IMG/VR virus record: IMGVR_UViG_3300031675_000015
Coordinates: 1-27,603 of that record
Origin: a virus
Direction: 5' to 3' (one strand)
Length of the DNA: 27,603 nt
Shown one piece after another: positions 1-5,569 of this stretch. The notes under the pieces are model-generated. The model did no database searches and was not told the origin of the DNA. It worked only from the letters and a program-made list of their open reading frames with translations. The translations under genes and the position numbers were made by a program. Position 1 is the first letter of the stretch. The number at the start of each line of letters is the position of its first letter.

Positions 1-371
1 TACTCCGCAATGTGGCGGGTTTTCTCAGCACCGGGAACGCCGGACTCAATGATGCCGTCAACTGATCCGCCAACGTGCGATCCGAATTTGATAAACCGCT
101 GCTTTTCGCCTGTGCTGTTGATATCAATTCCGATGGCCTTGAGATCGTCCGTAATGATGTCCTCCTCATTGTTACCGCGCCGAAACAAGCGGCGAATGCG
201 ACCGGGGAACTTCTCACGCACTGCCCAGCGGAACGACAGCCACAGCCAGCGTTCGCAGGGGTGGCCCAGCACCGAGCCGCCTAAATGCAAGCGCGGCTCG
301 TCCGGCTGGGCGGCGTGGTGTTCGTCAATCAGATTGGCGATGGTGTGGATGGCTGGTGGTATCGCTGTCAT
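1..371 (-). CDS. PD-(D/E)XK-family exonuclease, N-terminal part (cut by window edge)
   Basis: An open frame starts at the ATG at 371 and runs off the left edge, giving 123 readable residues. The protein begins MTAIPPAIHTIANLIDE and then carries the pattern LGGSVLGHPCERWLWLSFRW, followed by an RRLFRRGNNEEDII segment and a HVGGSVDGII segment. This order (GxxCxRxLWxxFRW, RxFxRGxxEE, GGxxDG) is typical of phage PD-(D/E)XK exonucleases related to Cas4/RecB-type nucleases; the Asp of GGSVDG is the expected first metal ligand, and the (D/E)XK lysine motif would lie beyond the edge. Its start overlaps the upstream gene's stop as ATGA, so it is translationally coupled. With the Sak4-like ATPase and DUF669 protein upstream it would form an exonuclease/annealing recombination set. 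The family call is by motif recognition only. Confidence 0.75.
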   Translation of the reverse strand, partial: MTAIPPAIHTIANLIDEHHAAQPDEPRLHLGGSVLGHPCERWLWLSFRWAVREKFPGRIRRLFRRGNNEEDIITDDLKAIGIDINSTGEKQRFIKFGSHVGGSVDGIIESGVPGAEKTRHIAE

Positions 372-673
372 GTTTTTTCTTCCGTCCATCTGTAATTAGT
401 GCATCCCTTGTGCTGCCAAATATTTAATGACAGGTTCCCCTTGTGATGCTCGCACTGAAATACTATCGAGATAGCGTCTCGCCGTGGACTGGGATTTTCC
501 GGGAAATTATCGACCCAGGGGGTTTGCTTGGGGTCGTCAGCGTCCGCTGAAATCTCAGTGTATGCAGTCGGGCCATCTTCCAATCTCCCATATATTCGGA
601 TGAGTTTGTGGTGCAGATTTCGTTCCCCGCATCGCGGGCACTCCAGGCTATATATCTCGTTCATTTCATTCAT
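368..673 (-). CDS. Small zinc-ribbon-like hypothetical protein (101 aa)
   Basis: The 101-residue product starts MNEMNEIYSLECPRCGERN. The CPRC pair near residues 12-15 is a knuckle of the type found in zinc ribbons; later Cys and His residues (CEHH around 73-76 and a Cys near 91) could complete a metal site. Shine-Dalgarno-like AAGGGG precedes the ATG at 673. Its stop overlaps the start of the exonuclease gene by four bases, so the two are coupled. Its place within a recombination operon suggests a nucleic-acid-binding accessory role, which is inference. I do not recognise a named family. It is separated from the DUF669 gene upstream by about 60 bases holding a GC-rich hairpin. Confidence 0.6.
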   Translation of the reverse strand: MNEMNEIYSLECPRCGERNLHHKLIRIYGRLEDGPTAYTEISADADDPKQTPWVDNFPENPSPRRDAISIVFQCEHHKGNLSLNIWQHKGCTNYRWTEEKT

Positions 674-703
674 TTCATTCCCCTTCTTATTGAGTTGGAA
701 AGT

Positions 704-725
704 GGCCGGGAGTCTCCCCCCGGCC
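704..725. other. GC-rich hairpin between two minus-strand genes
   Basis: GGCCGGG at 704-710 pairs with CCCGGCC at 719-725 around an 8-nt loop. It lies between the stop of the DUF669 gene (737) and the start of the next gene (673). Read on the minus strand it is followed only by ACTTTCC, so it lacks a proper U-tract. It is more likely an attenuator or an mRNA-stability stem than a strong intrinsic terminator. Confidence 0.4.
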
Positions 726-736
726 CCCTTCTCTAT

Positions 737-1195
737 TTAGTTAGCTGCCCAAGGCGGGGGGGCAGAGGGTGCGGCAACAGGCGGCGTTGAACCTTCGACC
801 GCTTTGAACGCCCGGACCTCGTTGCCTGGGCCATAGGTCGGATCATCTTTCACCGTCACCTTGATGGAAAGATTGCCGCCGAGAAGCTGGTCGGTGTCCT
901 CCAACTTCGCAACTCCGGTAGCCCTCATGATGTCACCAAGCTGCGCGCGCCCGATTTCCTCCGCCTTTGGATTAGGATTGCGGGTGTTCAGGTTGGTGAA
1001 GACCACACGACCCTGATGCTCCGGGCCAGTGATATCAAACCGCACAGCGATGTAGTTGCCGGTCCCGGCCTTGGTGGTTTTCAGTTCAGCACCCGCAATC
1101 GCGGCGGTGTACCAGCCTGCTGGAACCGGATCGAAATTGCGCTTTTCAGCAACCGGCATGTCGTTGATATCGAAAGTTTCCTCAAGAAAACCCAT
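737..1195 (-). CDS. DUF669-family protein, putative phage ssDNA-binding protein
   Basis: The product is 152 residues, starting MGFLEETFDINDMPVAEKRN. The core PVPAGWYTAAIAGAELKTTK, then the GRVVFTNLNTRNPNPKAEEI segment and a LLGGNLSIKV strand, matches the DUF669 pattern (PAGxY, ELKxTKAGxG, NLxxxNPNPKAxEI). DUF669 genes commonly sit in phage recombination modules next to annealing ATPases and nucleases, and are thought to bind single-stranded DNA with an OB-like fold. The C-terminus is a proline/alanine-rich tail ending PPPWAAN, reminiscent of flexible SSB tails. The ATG at 1195 was chosen over the longer frame to 1387 because AAGGAA lies just upstream and the extension is a low-complexity Arg/Ser read-through of the neighbouring gene. 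The gene starts 4 bases after the upstream stop. Confidence 0.8.
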   Translation of the reverse strand: MGFLEETFDINDMPVAEKRNFDPVPAGWYTAAIAGAELKTTKAGTGNYIAVRFDITGPEHQGRVVFTNLNTRNPNPKAEEIGRAQLGDIMRATGVAKLEDTDQLLGGNLSIKVTVKDDPTYGPGNEVRAFKAVEGSTPPVAAPSAPPPWAAN

Positions 1196-1199
1196 AGAA

Positions 1200-1580
1200 T
1201 TATTCCTTTGTAATAGTGAATGATGCCCGACCGGGCTGGGTGGTGATGCCGCGCAAAAGCGGCCCGGTGATCGATTTGTCAGCAGATTTCCACGCTGACA
1301 TATTAATCTCCGGCTTCCAGCGAAAGAGGCTAGAGAGGTGTTCCTCCAGCCCCTCCTCCGCTGCAATTTCCTGGATACGCGCGCCATCGACCTTGCGATT
1401 TATGCGCCCAGTGATCTTGATCGTATGCCCGCCGTCCGTCTCGACGTTCTCGGTGCCCTCCATGTTTTCGGCAACGCCGATCAGCGATGTTAGCTCGTCC
1501 TCAAGTTTGCGGCGGCGAGCGACCGCCATCGCCTCCACTTCTTTCGCGTTGAGCCATTTTTTAGCCAGATCGTCTAACAT
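1200..1580 (-). CDS. Hypothetical recombination-operon protein (126 aa)
   Basis: The product begins MLDDLAKKWLNAKEVEAMAV and has a charged N-terminal helix, a central segment TIKITGRINRKVDGARIQEI and a C-terminal stretch FRWKPEINMSAWK followed by a Gly/Pro-containing end ITTQPGRASFTI. This arrangement recurs in phage proteins found between a RecA-fold ATPase and a DUF669 protein; I know no experimental function. A GGAGA Shine-Dalgarno precedes the ATG at 1580, one base after the Sak4 stop, so it is co-transcribed and probably coupled. The N-terminal helix could mediate oligomerisation or partner binding. A function in recombination or nuclease control is inferred from context only. Confidence 0.7.
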   Translation of the reverse strand: MLDDLAKKWLNAKEVEAMAVARRRKLEDELTSLIGVAENMEGTENVETDGGHTIKITGRINRKVDGARIQEIAAEEGLEEHLSSLFRWKPEINMSAWKSADKSITGPLLRGITTQPGRASFTITKE

Positions 1581-1581
1581 C

Positions 1582-2247
1582 TTATTCTCCGATCTTTTTG
1601 ATGATTTCGCCGAGGTTAGGCGCTTCCCAAGCGGCTAACTTGCCCGACCGATCTTTGGCTTGCCACATCCCGTCTGACTCCAGCATCATCGCGCGCTGCG
1701 TCACGCCTTCCGCGTCTTTTTCAACCCGCAAAGCGGCGACAATGTCGAAATAATAGGGTAAGCTCTGCCCAGTTTTATTCCCCGGCATCGATGGCGAATA
1801 AAGCATTCGGCCCATTTCATCCTGCGCCTTCTCCAGCTTGGCCGTCATCAGGATGTGCCTTGGCAAATCGCGGAACGACCTGATGATCTCGGCCATCGTG
1901 GTCTGCATCTCGCCGTATGCGGCCCGAGGGTCTTTGGCGAGCGCCTTTTCTTTCCCCAAGCAGACCTCTGCGATCTCGCTGATGCTGTCGATTGCTACGC
2001 TAGCAAATTGCTTGGCCTCGTCCGATTCGGCGAGCCATTTATACGCCTCGCGGAGGGCGTCCATATCGGAGATGTCGAGAAATGGGATTTCCTTATCCGA
2101 GATCGAGAGCAGTCCGCCCTCCGCCGATAAGATGACCGGCGCTGGCAATGTCGGAATCAGGCTGGTCTTGCCCGATCCCGCTTGACCGTATGCCAGCATT
2201 TTAATGCTGCCGGATTTGACGGTCGATGTTGATTTGAGGTTTATCAT
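1582..2247 (-). CDS. Sak4-like RecA-fold ATPase / ssDNA annealing protein
   Basis: The 221-residue product has a Walker A motif GQAGSGKT at residues 21-28, an SAEGGL segment after the first strands, and a Walker B-like hydrophobic strand SVAIDSISE with Asp near residue 87. Length and motifs match the AAA_24/Sak4 group, single-domain Rad51/RecA-core proteins that phages use for single-strand annealing, usually with a phage SSB. Here a DUF669 protein two genes downstream fills that place, and an exonuclease ends the visible operon. The ATG at 2247 is preferred over the TTG at 2262, since the GGGGGGAA between them is an ideal Shine-Dalgarno for 2247. There is no sign of truncation. Annealing activity is inferred from family; the ATPase fold is directly supported. 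Confidence 0.82.
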   Translation of the reverse strand: MINLKSTSTVKSGSIKMLAYGQAGSGKTSLIPTLPAPVILSAEGGLLSISDKEIPFLDISDMDALREAYKWLAESDEAKQFASVAIDSISEIAEVCLGKEKALAKDPRAAYGEMQTTMAEIIRSFRDLPRHILMTAKLEKAQDEMGRMLYSPSMPGNKTGQSLPYYFDIVAALRVEKDAEGVTQRAMMLESDGMWQAKDRSGKLAAWEAPNLGEIIKKIGE

Positions 2248-2249
2248 AA

Positions 2250-2516
2250 TTATTCCCCCCAACCAGTCAGATCGTAGTAACCGGACATAATCTCCTCCTG
2301 AAATTCGTCCTCGTTAATTTCGGCACTAGAGCCTCCGTCCACCAGACACATCAACGTGTAGCAGTACGCGGTAACGGTAACCGACGCCTCGCCGGGGTCG
2401 ATGAACCTGACACGCTCCTCGGTGCGCGAAAGCACCCGTTCTTTGACCACAATGCTTTCGTAGCCGATCATCGAACGATCAGGGTTGGTGAGGGTGTAGC
2501 GTGATCCAATAAACAT
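2250..2516 (-). CDS. Hypothetical protein, first gene of the leftward operon
   Basis: The 88-residue product starts MFIGSRYTLTNPDRSMIGYE. It looks like a small beta-rich domain (alternating RYTL, SIVVKERV, RVRFID and SVTVTAYCYT strands) ending in an acidic tail with INEDEFQEEI. AGGAG lies 8 bases before the ATG. It is the promoter-proximal gene of the minus-strand operon, with a leader of roughly 50 bases from the predicted start site. Its stop is 2 bases from the ATG of the Sak4-like gene. I do not recognise a family; it might be a small inhibitor or accessory factor, but nothing in the sequence proves this. Confidence 0.65.
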   Translation of the reverse strand: MFIGSRYTLTNPDRSMIGYESIVVKERVLSRTEERVRFIDPGEASVTVTAYCYTLMCLVDGGSSAEINEDEFQEEIMSGYYDLTGWGE

Positions 2517-2568
2517 ATCGCTTTCTCCTGTTATATCGCGGTCGGGCCATCCCGGTTGCGATTTCGTG

Positions 2569-2598
2569 TTTACATTGATATAGAAGTTGGCCTATGGT
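2569..2598 (+). promoter_or_regulatory. Predicted rightward promoter (cro/replication operon)
   Basis: A -35 hexamer TTTACA (2569-2574, one mismatch to TTGACA) is followed after 18 bp by TATGGT (2593-2598, two mismatches to TATAAT). Transcription would start near 2605, giving a short leader before the ATG at 2632 with GGGTG as ribosome-binding site. The -35 lies inside the left operator box and the -10 touches the right box. Confidence 0.5.
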
Positions 2599-2603
2599 GT
2601 AAA
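2575..2603 (-). promoter_or_regulatory. Predicted leftward promoter (recombination operon)
   Basis: On the minus strand TTTACA (2603-2598) and TATCAA (2580-2575) are separated by 17 bp. The -35 falls inside the right operator box, mirroring the rightward promoter. The start site would be near 2568, about 50 bases ahead of the first leftward gene. The two promoters overlap face to face, so polymerase binding at one should exclude the other. Confidence 0.5.
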
Positions 2604-2631
2604 CATGTAAATTAACAAAAGGGTGAAAAAA

Positions 2632-2796
2632 ATGACAACGGACGAAGCAATTGCCTACTTTGGCAGCCGTAAGAAAATGTCTGAGCGGCTGAATATATGG
2701 CCGCACGGCACCTATCGATGGGGTGATCATCCGCCTAGATTACGTCAATTCGAGATCGAACGAATCAGCAAAGGGGAGTTGAAAGTTGAAGATTGA
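2632..2796 (+). CDS. cro: P22 Cro-like small repressor (54 aa)
   Basis: A 54-residue frame begins MTTDEAIAYFGSRKKMSERL and continues NIWPHGTYRWGDHPPRLRQF with a short C-terminal ISKGELKVED. The DEAIxYFGS opening, a helix-turn-helix with the GTYRWG turn, then PxLRQxxIExxxxGxLK, is the pattern of P22-type Cro repressors (about 55-70 residues, dimeric HTH). The gene directly follows the twin-box control region, exactly where Cro is expected, and is the first rightward gene. GGGTG stands before the ATG. The stop overlaps the next gene's TTG start region by 11 bases. No CI partner is visible; the divergent gene is not a repressor but a recombination-operon gene, so the wiring differs from P22 or lambda. 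Confidence 0.78.
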   Translation: MTTDEAIAYFGSRKKMSERLNIWPHGTYRWGDHPPRLRQFEIERISKGELKVED

Positions 2797-2977
2797 CCCG
2801 ATTGTCCAGACCGTCACGGATAAATTCCATGAGCGCAGCCGCGAGGGTATGGTGACCTATGGGGTCAGCATGGCTGACAACCCGGCGGGCGCGATGGAAT
2901 GGCTAAATAATTTGCAGGAAGAGCTAATGGATGCGGTACTGTATCTAGAGAGATTCAAGGGTGAATTGAATGACTGA
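2786..2977 (+). CDS. MazG-like small protein (63 aa)
   Basis: The product begins MKIDPIVQTVTDKFHERSRE with a TTG start at 2786, preceded by AAGGGGAG at good distance. The YGVSM segment is followed by WLNNLQEELMDAVLYLERF, the helix pattern (LQEExxDxxxYxE) of small phage proteins related to the all-alpha MazG NTP-pyrophosphohydrolase group. Those enzymes hydrolyse NTPs or dNTPs using acidic residues on such helices; at 63 residues this is a minimal form, and catalytic activity is not assured. It overlaps the Cro-like gene by 11 bases and the primase-helicase gene by 8, so all three are likely translated from one transcript. A role in nucleotide-pool control during replication is inference. Confidence 0.65.
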   Translation: MKIDPIVQTVTDKFHERSREGMVTYGVSMADNPAGAMEWLNNLQEELMDAVLYLERFKGELND

Positions 2978-4955
2978 CATCAAAAATATCTTTGGCGGCC
3001 CGTTCATCCCGTCCAGCAAACAGGTTGATCCACCCGAATTGCAACTGGCTGACGCCATGCGAGCCGCAGGGATCGAGCCGCCGCACAAGCTGGAAATTGA
3101 CGGCCAGCTTCATCGCTTCAGCACCAAAGGCCGCAAGCGCGACGATTCGGGCTGGTATATTGCCTTCCCCGATGAGCCTGTCGCCGGGCGCTTTGGCTGC
3201 TGGCGCGATCAGATCGATGCGGTATTTAAGGCTGAGATTGGCCGCGAACTGACCGCCGCAGAGAATATGGCAATCACCCGTCGGCAAGCCGAGGCCAAAG
3301 CTGAACGAGAACGAGCGCGCGAGAAAAAGGCAGAAGTCGCAGCCAGCACGGTGGACACCATCTGGACTGAGGCCATAGCCGCCAGCCCGGATCACCCGTA
3401 TTTAAAGCGCAAGGGCATTGAGCCGCATGGCGCACGCCTGACCGGCGATGGCCGGTTGATTGTCCCGCTTTACAGCGCGGATGGCGATCTGGCATCCCTG
3501 CAATATATCTCCGACGATGAAAAGCGTTACCATCCCGGCGGCACGACGAAGGCTTGTTCCTGGACGTTGGGCGAGGTCACGCCGGGGCCGATCTTCGTGG
3601 CCGAGGGATACGCTACCGCCGCGACAATCCACGAGATATCCGGTCGTCCTTGCGTTATTGCCTATTCCGCAAATAATCTGCCGGAGATTGTCGGGCAGTT
3701 GCGCGACAGACACGGCCAGACGCAGGAAATCGTAATCGTGGCCGATAATGACGCATCCGGTGTCGGGCGGAATAAGGCCGATGAGGCATCCGCCAAACAT
3801 GGCGGGCGCATCGTAATGCCACCAAACGAGGGTGACGCGAACGATTACCAGCAAGAAGGCGGCGATCTGGCCGGGTTATTGTTCCCGCCCGCAGATGATT
3901 GGCTAATTCCGGCGGACGAATTCTCCGAACAGCCTGCCCCTATCCGGTGGCAAATCAAAAGATGGCTCCAAAGTCAAGCCCTAATTATGGTCCACGGCCC
4001 ATCTGGCGGCGGCAAGACGTTTATGGTGCTGGATATGGTGCTATCGGTTGCCAGCAAGGGCGCGGTCAGCGAATGGTTCGGTAACAAGGTTCGCCCCGGT
4101 ACGGTGGTATATCTGGCCGGTGAGGGCCATCATGGTCTGCGGGGCAGGGTCGCAGCTTGGAAGCAGCACAAGGCCATTCTAGGGCTAGATATGTGGCTCT
4201 CACGTCATGGTCTGGACCTCAACACCCCGCGCGGTTACCAAAAAACGGCGGATGCCCTCCGCGCGCTACCTAATCCACCTGAAATCATCGTTGTCGATAC
4301 GCTTCACAGGTTCTTAGATGGCGACGAAAACAGCGCAGCAGACGCTAAATCCATGCTCGATGCCTGTGCTGCCCTGATTAACGAATTCGAATGCAGTGTG
4401 ATCCTTGTGCATCACACAGGCGTAAACGCCGAGGCACAGCACCGTGCGCGGGGCAGTAGTGCATGGCGTGGCGCTCTGGATATTGAGATATCGGTTGTGC
4501 CCGGCGATACCATTGAAATCATTCAGAGAAAATCAAAAGACGCCGAGGAAGCCGAGTCGGTGTTCGCTGAGTTGCAATCAGTGCCGATTCAAGGCTGGCT
4601 GGATGAGGACGGCGAGCAGGTGACCAGCGCCGTATTGGTCGCCGGGCAAGAGCCTGTCAAAGCAAAGAAAGACAGCCCTCTTGCCAAGCATCAAAAGATG
4701 TTTGAGAATGCTTGGTGGACATCCGGCGCAGAGGATATCAACAGCCAGCCATATCTAACCCGTGCGGGATTAACTCGCAAACTTGAAAGCGACGGCATGG
4801 CCGAACGGACAATTCAAAATATGCTCAATCCGAGCTACGACAACAAGCTAATCGGGGCGTTGCTTTTGGCAAATATGATCGAAAAACGTGCGGACGGATG
4901 GGTCGTCATAGATGCCGTTTGGTCCTCCGCAATGGTTGTCTCACGCAATGCTTAG
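2970..4955 (+). CDS. Toprim primase fused to RepA-type replicative helicase
   Basis: A 661-residue protein. The N-terminal region (about 1-190) resembles TraC/P4-type primase leaders (DDSGWY, then GRFGCW) without a CHC2 zinc finger. A Toprim domain follows, with FVAEGYATA (Glu near 212) and VADND (Asp near 259 and 261), the metal-binding acids used for primer synthesis. A RecA-fold ATPase starts with Walker A GPSGGGKT near 343-350, Walker B IIVVDTLHRF (Asp near 443) and a VILVHHTG sensor segment, as in RepA/AAA_25 helicases. The last 100 residues may be a winged-helix-like tail. It would unwind and prime phage DNA. AAGGGTG precedes the ATG, which overlaps the upstream gene by 8 bases. A palindrome-rich block follows directly and may be its site of action. 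Confidence 0.88.
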   Translation: MTDIKNIFGGPFIPSSKQVDPPELQLADAMRAAGIEPPHKLEIDGQLHRFSTKGRKRDDSGWYIAFPDEPVAGRFGCWRDQIDAVFKAEIGRELTAAENMAITRRQAEAKAERERAREKKAEVAASTVDTIWTEAIAASPDHPYLKRKGIEPHGARLTGDGRLIVPLYSADGDLASLQYISDDEKRYHPGGTTKACSWTLGEVTPGPIFVAEGYATAATIHEISGRPCVIAYSANNLPEIVGQLRDRHGQTQEIVIVADNDASGVGRNKADEASAKHGGRIVMPPNEGDANDYQQEGGDLAGLLFPPADDWLIPADEFSEQPAPIRWQIKRWLQSQALIMVHGPSGGGKTFMVLDMVLSVASKGAVSEWFGNKVRPGTVVYLAGEGHHGLRGRVAAWKQHKAILGLDMWLSRHGLDLNTPRGYQKTADALRALPNPPEIIVVDTLHRFLDGDENSAADAKSMLDACAALINEFECSVILVHHTGVNAEAQHRARGSSAWRGALDIEISVVPGDTIEIIQRKSKDAEEAESVFAELQSVPIQGWLDEDGEQVTSAVLVAGQEPVKAKKDSPLAKHQKMFENAWWTSGAEDINSQPYLTRAGLTRKLESDGMAERTIQNMLNPSYDNKLIGALLLANMIEKRADGWVVIDAVWSSAMVVSRNA

Positions 4956-4970
4956 ACAACTTTTGCGTGC

Positions 4971-5086
4971 TACCCTAAAAACCCCTGGGGTACTAAAAGG
5001 GTTTTTAGGGTACGATGGGCTAAGAACGGCAGAAACAGGTACCCCAACTACCCCACACCCTTTAGGGTGGGGGTAAAAGGGGTACC
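4971..5086. repeat. Palindrome cluster built on TACCCC/GGGGTA, candidate origin or structured element
   Basis: TACCCTAAAAACCC (4971-4984) is a perfect 14-bp inverted repeat of GGGTTTTTAGGGTA (4999-5012). A second structure has outer arms GGTACCCC (5038-5045) and GGGGTACC (5079-5086), and inside it a TACCCC...CACCC/GGGTG...GGGGTA stem around TTTA. The 6-mer TACCCY or its complement appears about seven times within 116 bases. Neither hairpin is followed by a U-tract, so simple intrinsic termination is not a good explanation. It lies between the helicase gene and the packaging genes. Possible roles are a replication origin, a packaging site, or a strong transcriptional block before the late promoter. 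The rest of 4956-5233 holds a promoter and leader but no convincing gene. Confidence 0.7.
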
Positions 5087-5116
5087 ACTGCGGGCTAGGG
5101 GTTATTTACACAAACA

Positions 5117-5145
5117 TGGAAAGCAAAATGCCAGTGTGATATATT
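5117..5145 (+). promoter_or_regulatory. Predicted extended -10 promoter for the morphogenesis operon
   Basis: TATATT at 5140-5145 is one mismatch from TATAAT and is preceded by TGA, giving the extended -10 form TGnTATATT. A weak -35 TGGAAA lies 17 bp upstream at 5117-5122, as is usual when an extended -10 is present. Transcription would start near 5152 and leave a leader of about 80 bases before the terminase small-subunit ATG. It sits after the palindrome cluster, a sensible place for a late promoter. Confidence 0.5.
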
Positions 5146-5233
5146 CATTCCGTCGTCAGTGATCGCTGCTAATTTGGGGCAGCCTCCCACTGCACCGCAG
5201 CGCGTGATCTGGCGACACTGCAAGGAGAAACAA

Positions 5234-5569
5234 ATGGCCGCTAAACAAGCGAAAAATGACAACCTCGTGAAAAGCTCGAACCACAAGGGGCGACCGAAGG
5301 GAACCCCGAATAAACGCACTGCATTGCTGCGCGACAGTATTCTTCTGGCAGCAGATGAAGCGGGCGATGGTGCTGGAATGGTTGGCTACTTGGTCGTGCA
5401 GGCAAAAGAGAACCCAGTCGCGTTCATGGGGCTAATGGGCAAGGTTCTACCGCTACAGGTTATCGCCGACGTCACGCAGCGCGTGGCCGTCGTTACCGAT
5501 GAAATAATGACGCCAGACGAATGGGAGCGGCAATGGGCGGAGCAGCACAGCGATCCGATAACGCACTAA
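5234..5569 (+). CDS. terS: Terminase small subunit (putative)
   Basis: The 111-residue product begins MAAKQAKNDNLVKSSNHKGR and continues with KGRPKGTPNKRTALLRDSIL, a basic AT-hook-like DNA-binding segment. A helix LVVQAKENPVAFMGLMGKVL and an acidic C-terminus follow. This arrangement (basic GRPKGTPNK tract, helices, PxxF, KVLPLQV) is typical of small phage proteins just before the large terminase and fits a DNA-recognition subunit that selects the packaging site. AAGGAG lies 6 bases before the ATG at 5234, making it a better start than the GTG at 5159. Its 3' end overlaps the large-subunit gene by some 37-49 bases. Assignment rests on synteny and style more than on a diagnostic motif. Confidence 0.7.
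   Translation: MAAKQAKNDNLVKSSNHKGRPKGTPNKRTALLRDSILLAADEAGDGAGMVGYLVVQAKENPVAFMGLMGKVLPLQVIADVTQRVAVVTDEIMTPDEWERQWAEQHSDPITH

Larger units (their letters stand above)
2566..2606. promoter_or_regulatory. Twin-box operator in the divergent control region
   Basis: Two 10-mers of form GTGTNNACAT lie at 2566-2575 (GTGTTTACAT) and 2597-2606 (GTGTAAACAT). Read as an inverted repeat they share TGTTTACA/TGTAAACA. Their spacing is exactly 31 bp, close to three helical turns, so a bound dimer or tetramer would sit on one DNA face. Each box covers the -35 hexamer of one of the two divergent promoters. The Cro-like protein encoded immediately downstream is the natural candidate to bind here. That binding is inference. 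Confidence 0.6.

Noticed and set aside
1196-1387. N-terminal extension of the DUF669 protein
   Set aside because: The extension reads through the neighbouring gene, has Arg/Ser-rich shadow composition, and a clear Shine-Dalgarno supports the ATG at 1195.
2479-2730. Minus-strand 83-codon frame across the divergent control region
   Set aside because: It covers both promoters, the operator boxes and the Cro-like gene on the other strand, and overlaps the better supported leftward gene at 2250-2516.
4948-5076. 42-codon frame starting MLRQLLRATLKTPGVL over the palindrome cluster
   Set aside because: It overlaps the primase-helicase stop, has no good ribosome-binding site, and its bases are explained by the inverted repeats. 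It would be reconsidered if conserved as protein in relatives.
5159-5233. GTG start giving a longer terminase small subunit
   Set aside because: It lies only a few bases after the predicted promoter start and has no Shine-Dalgarno; AAGGAG fits the ATG at 5234.
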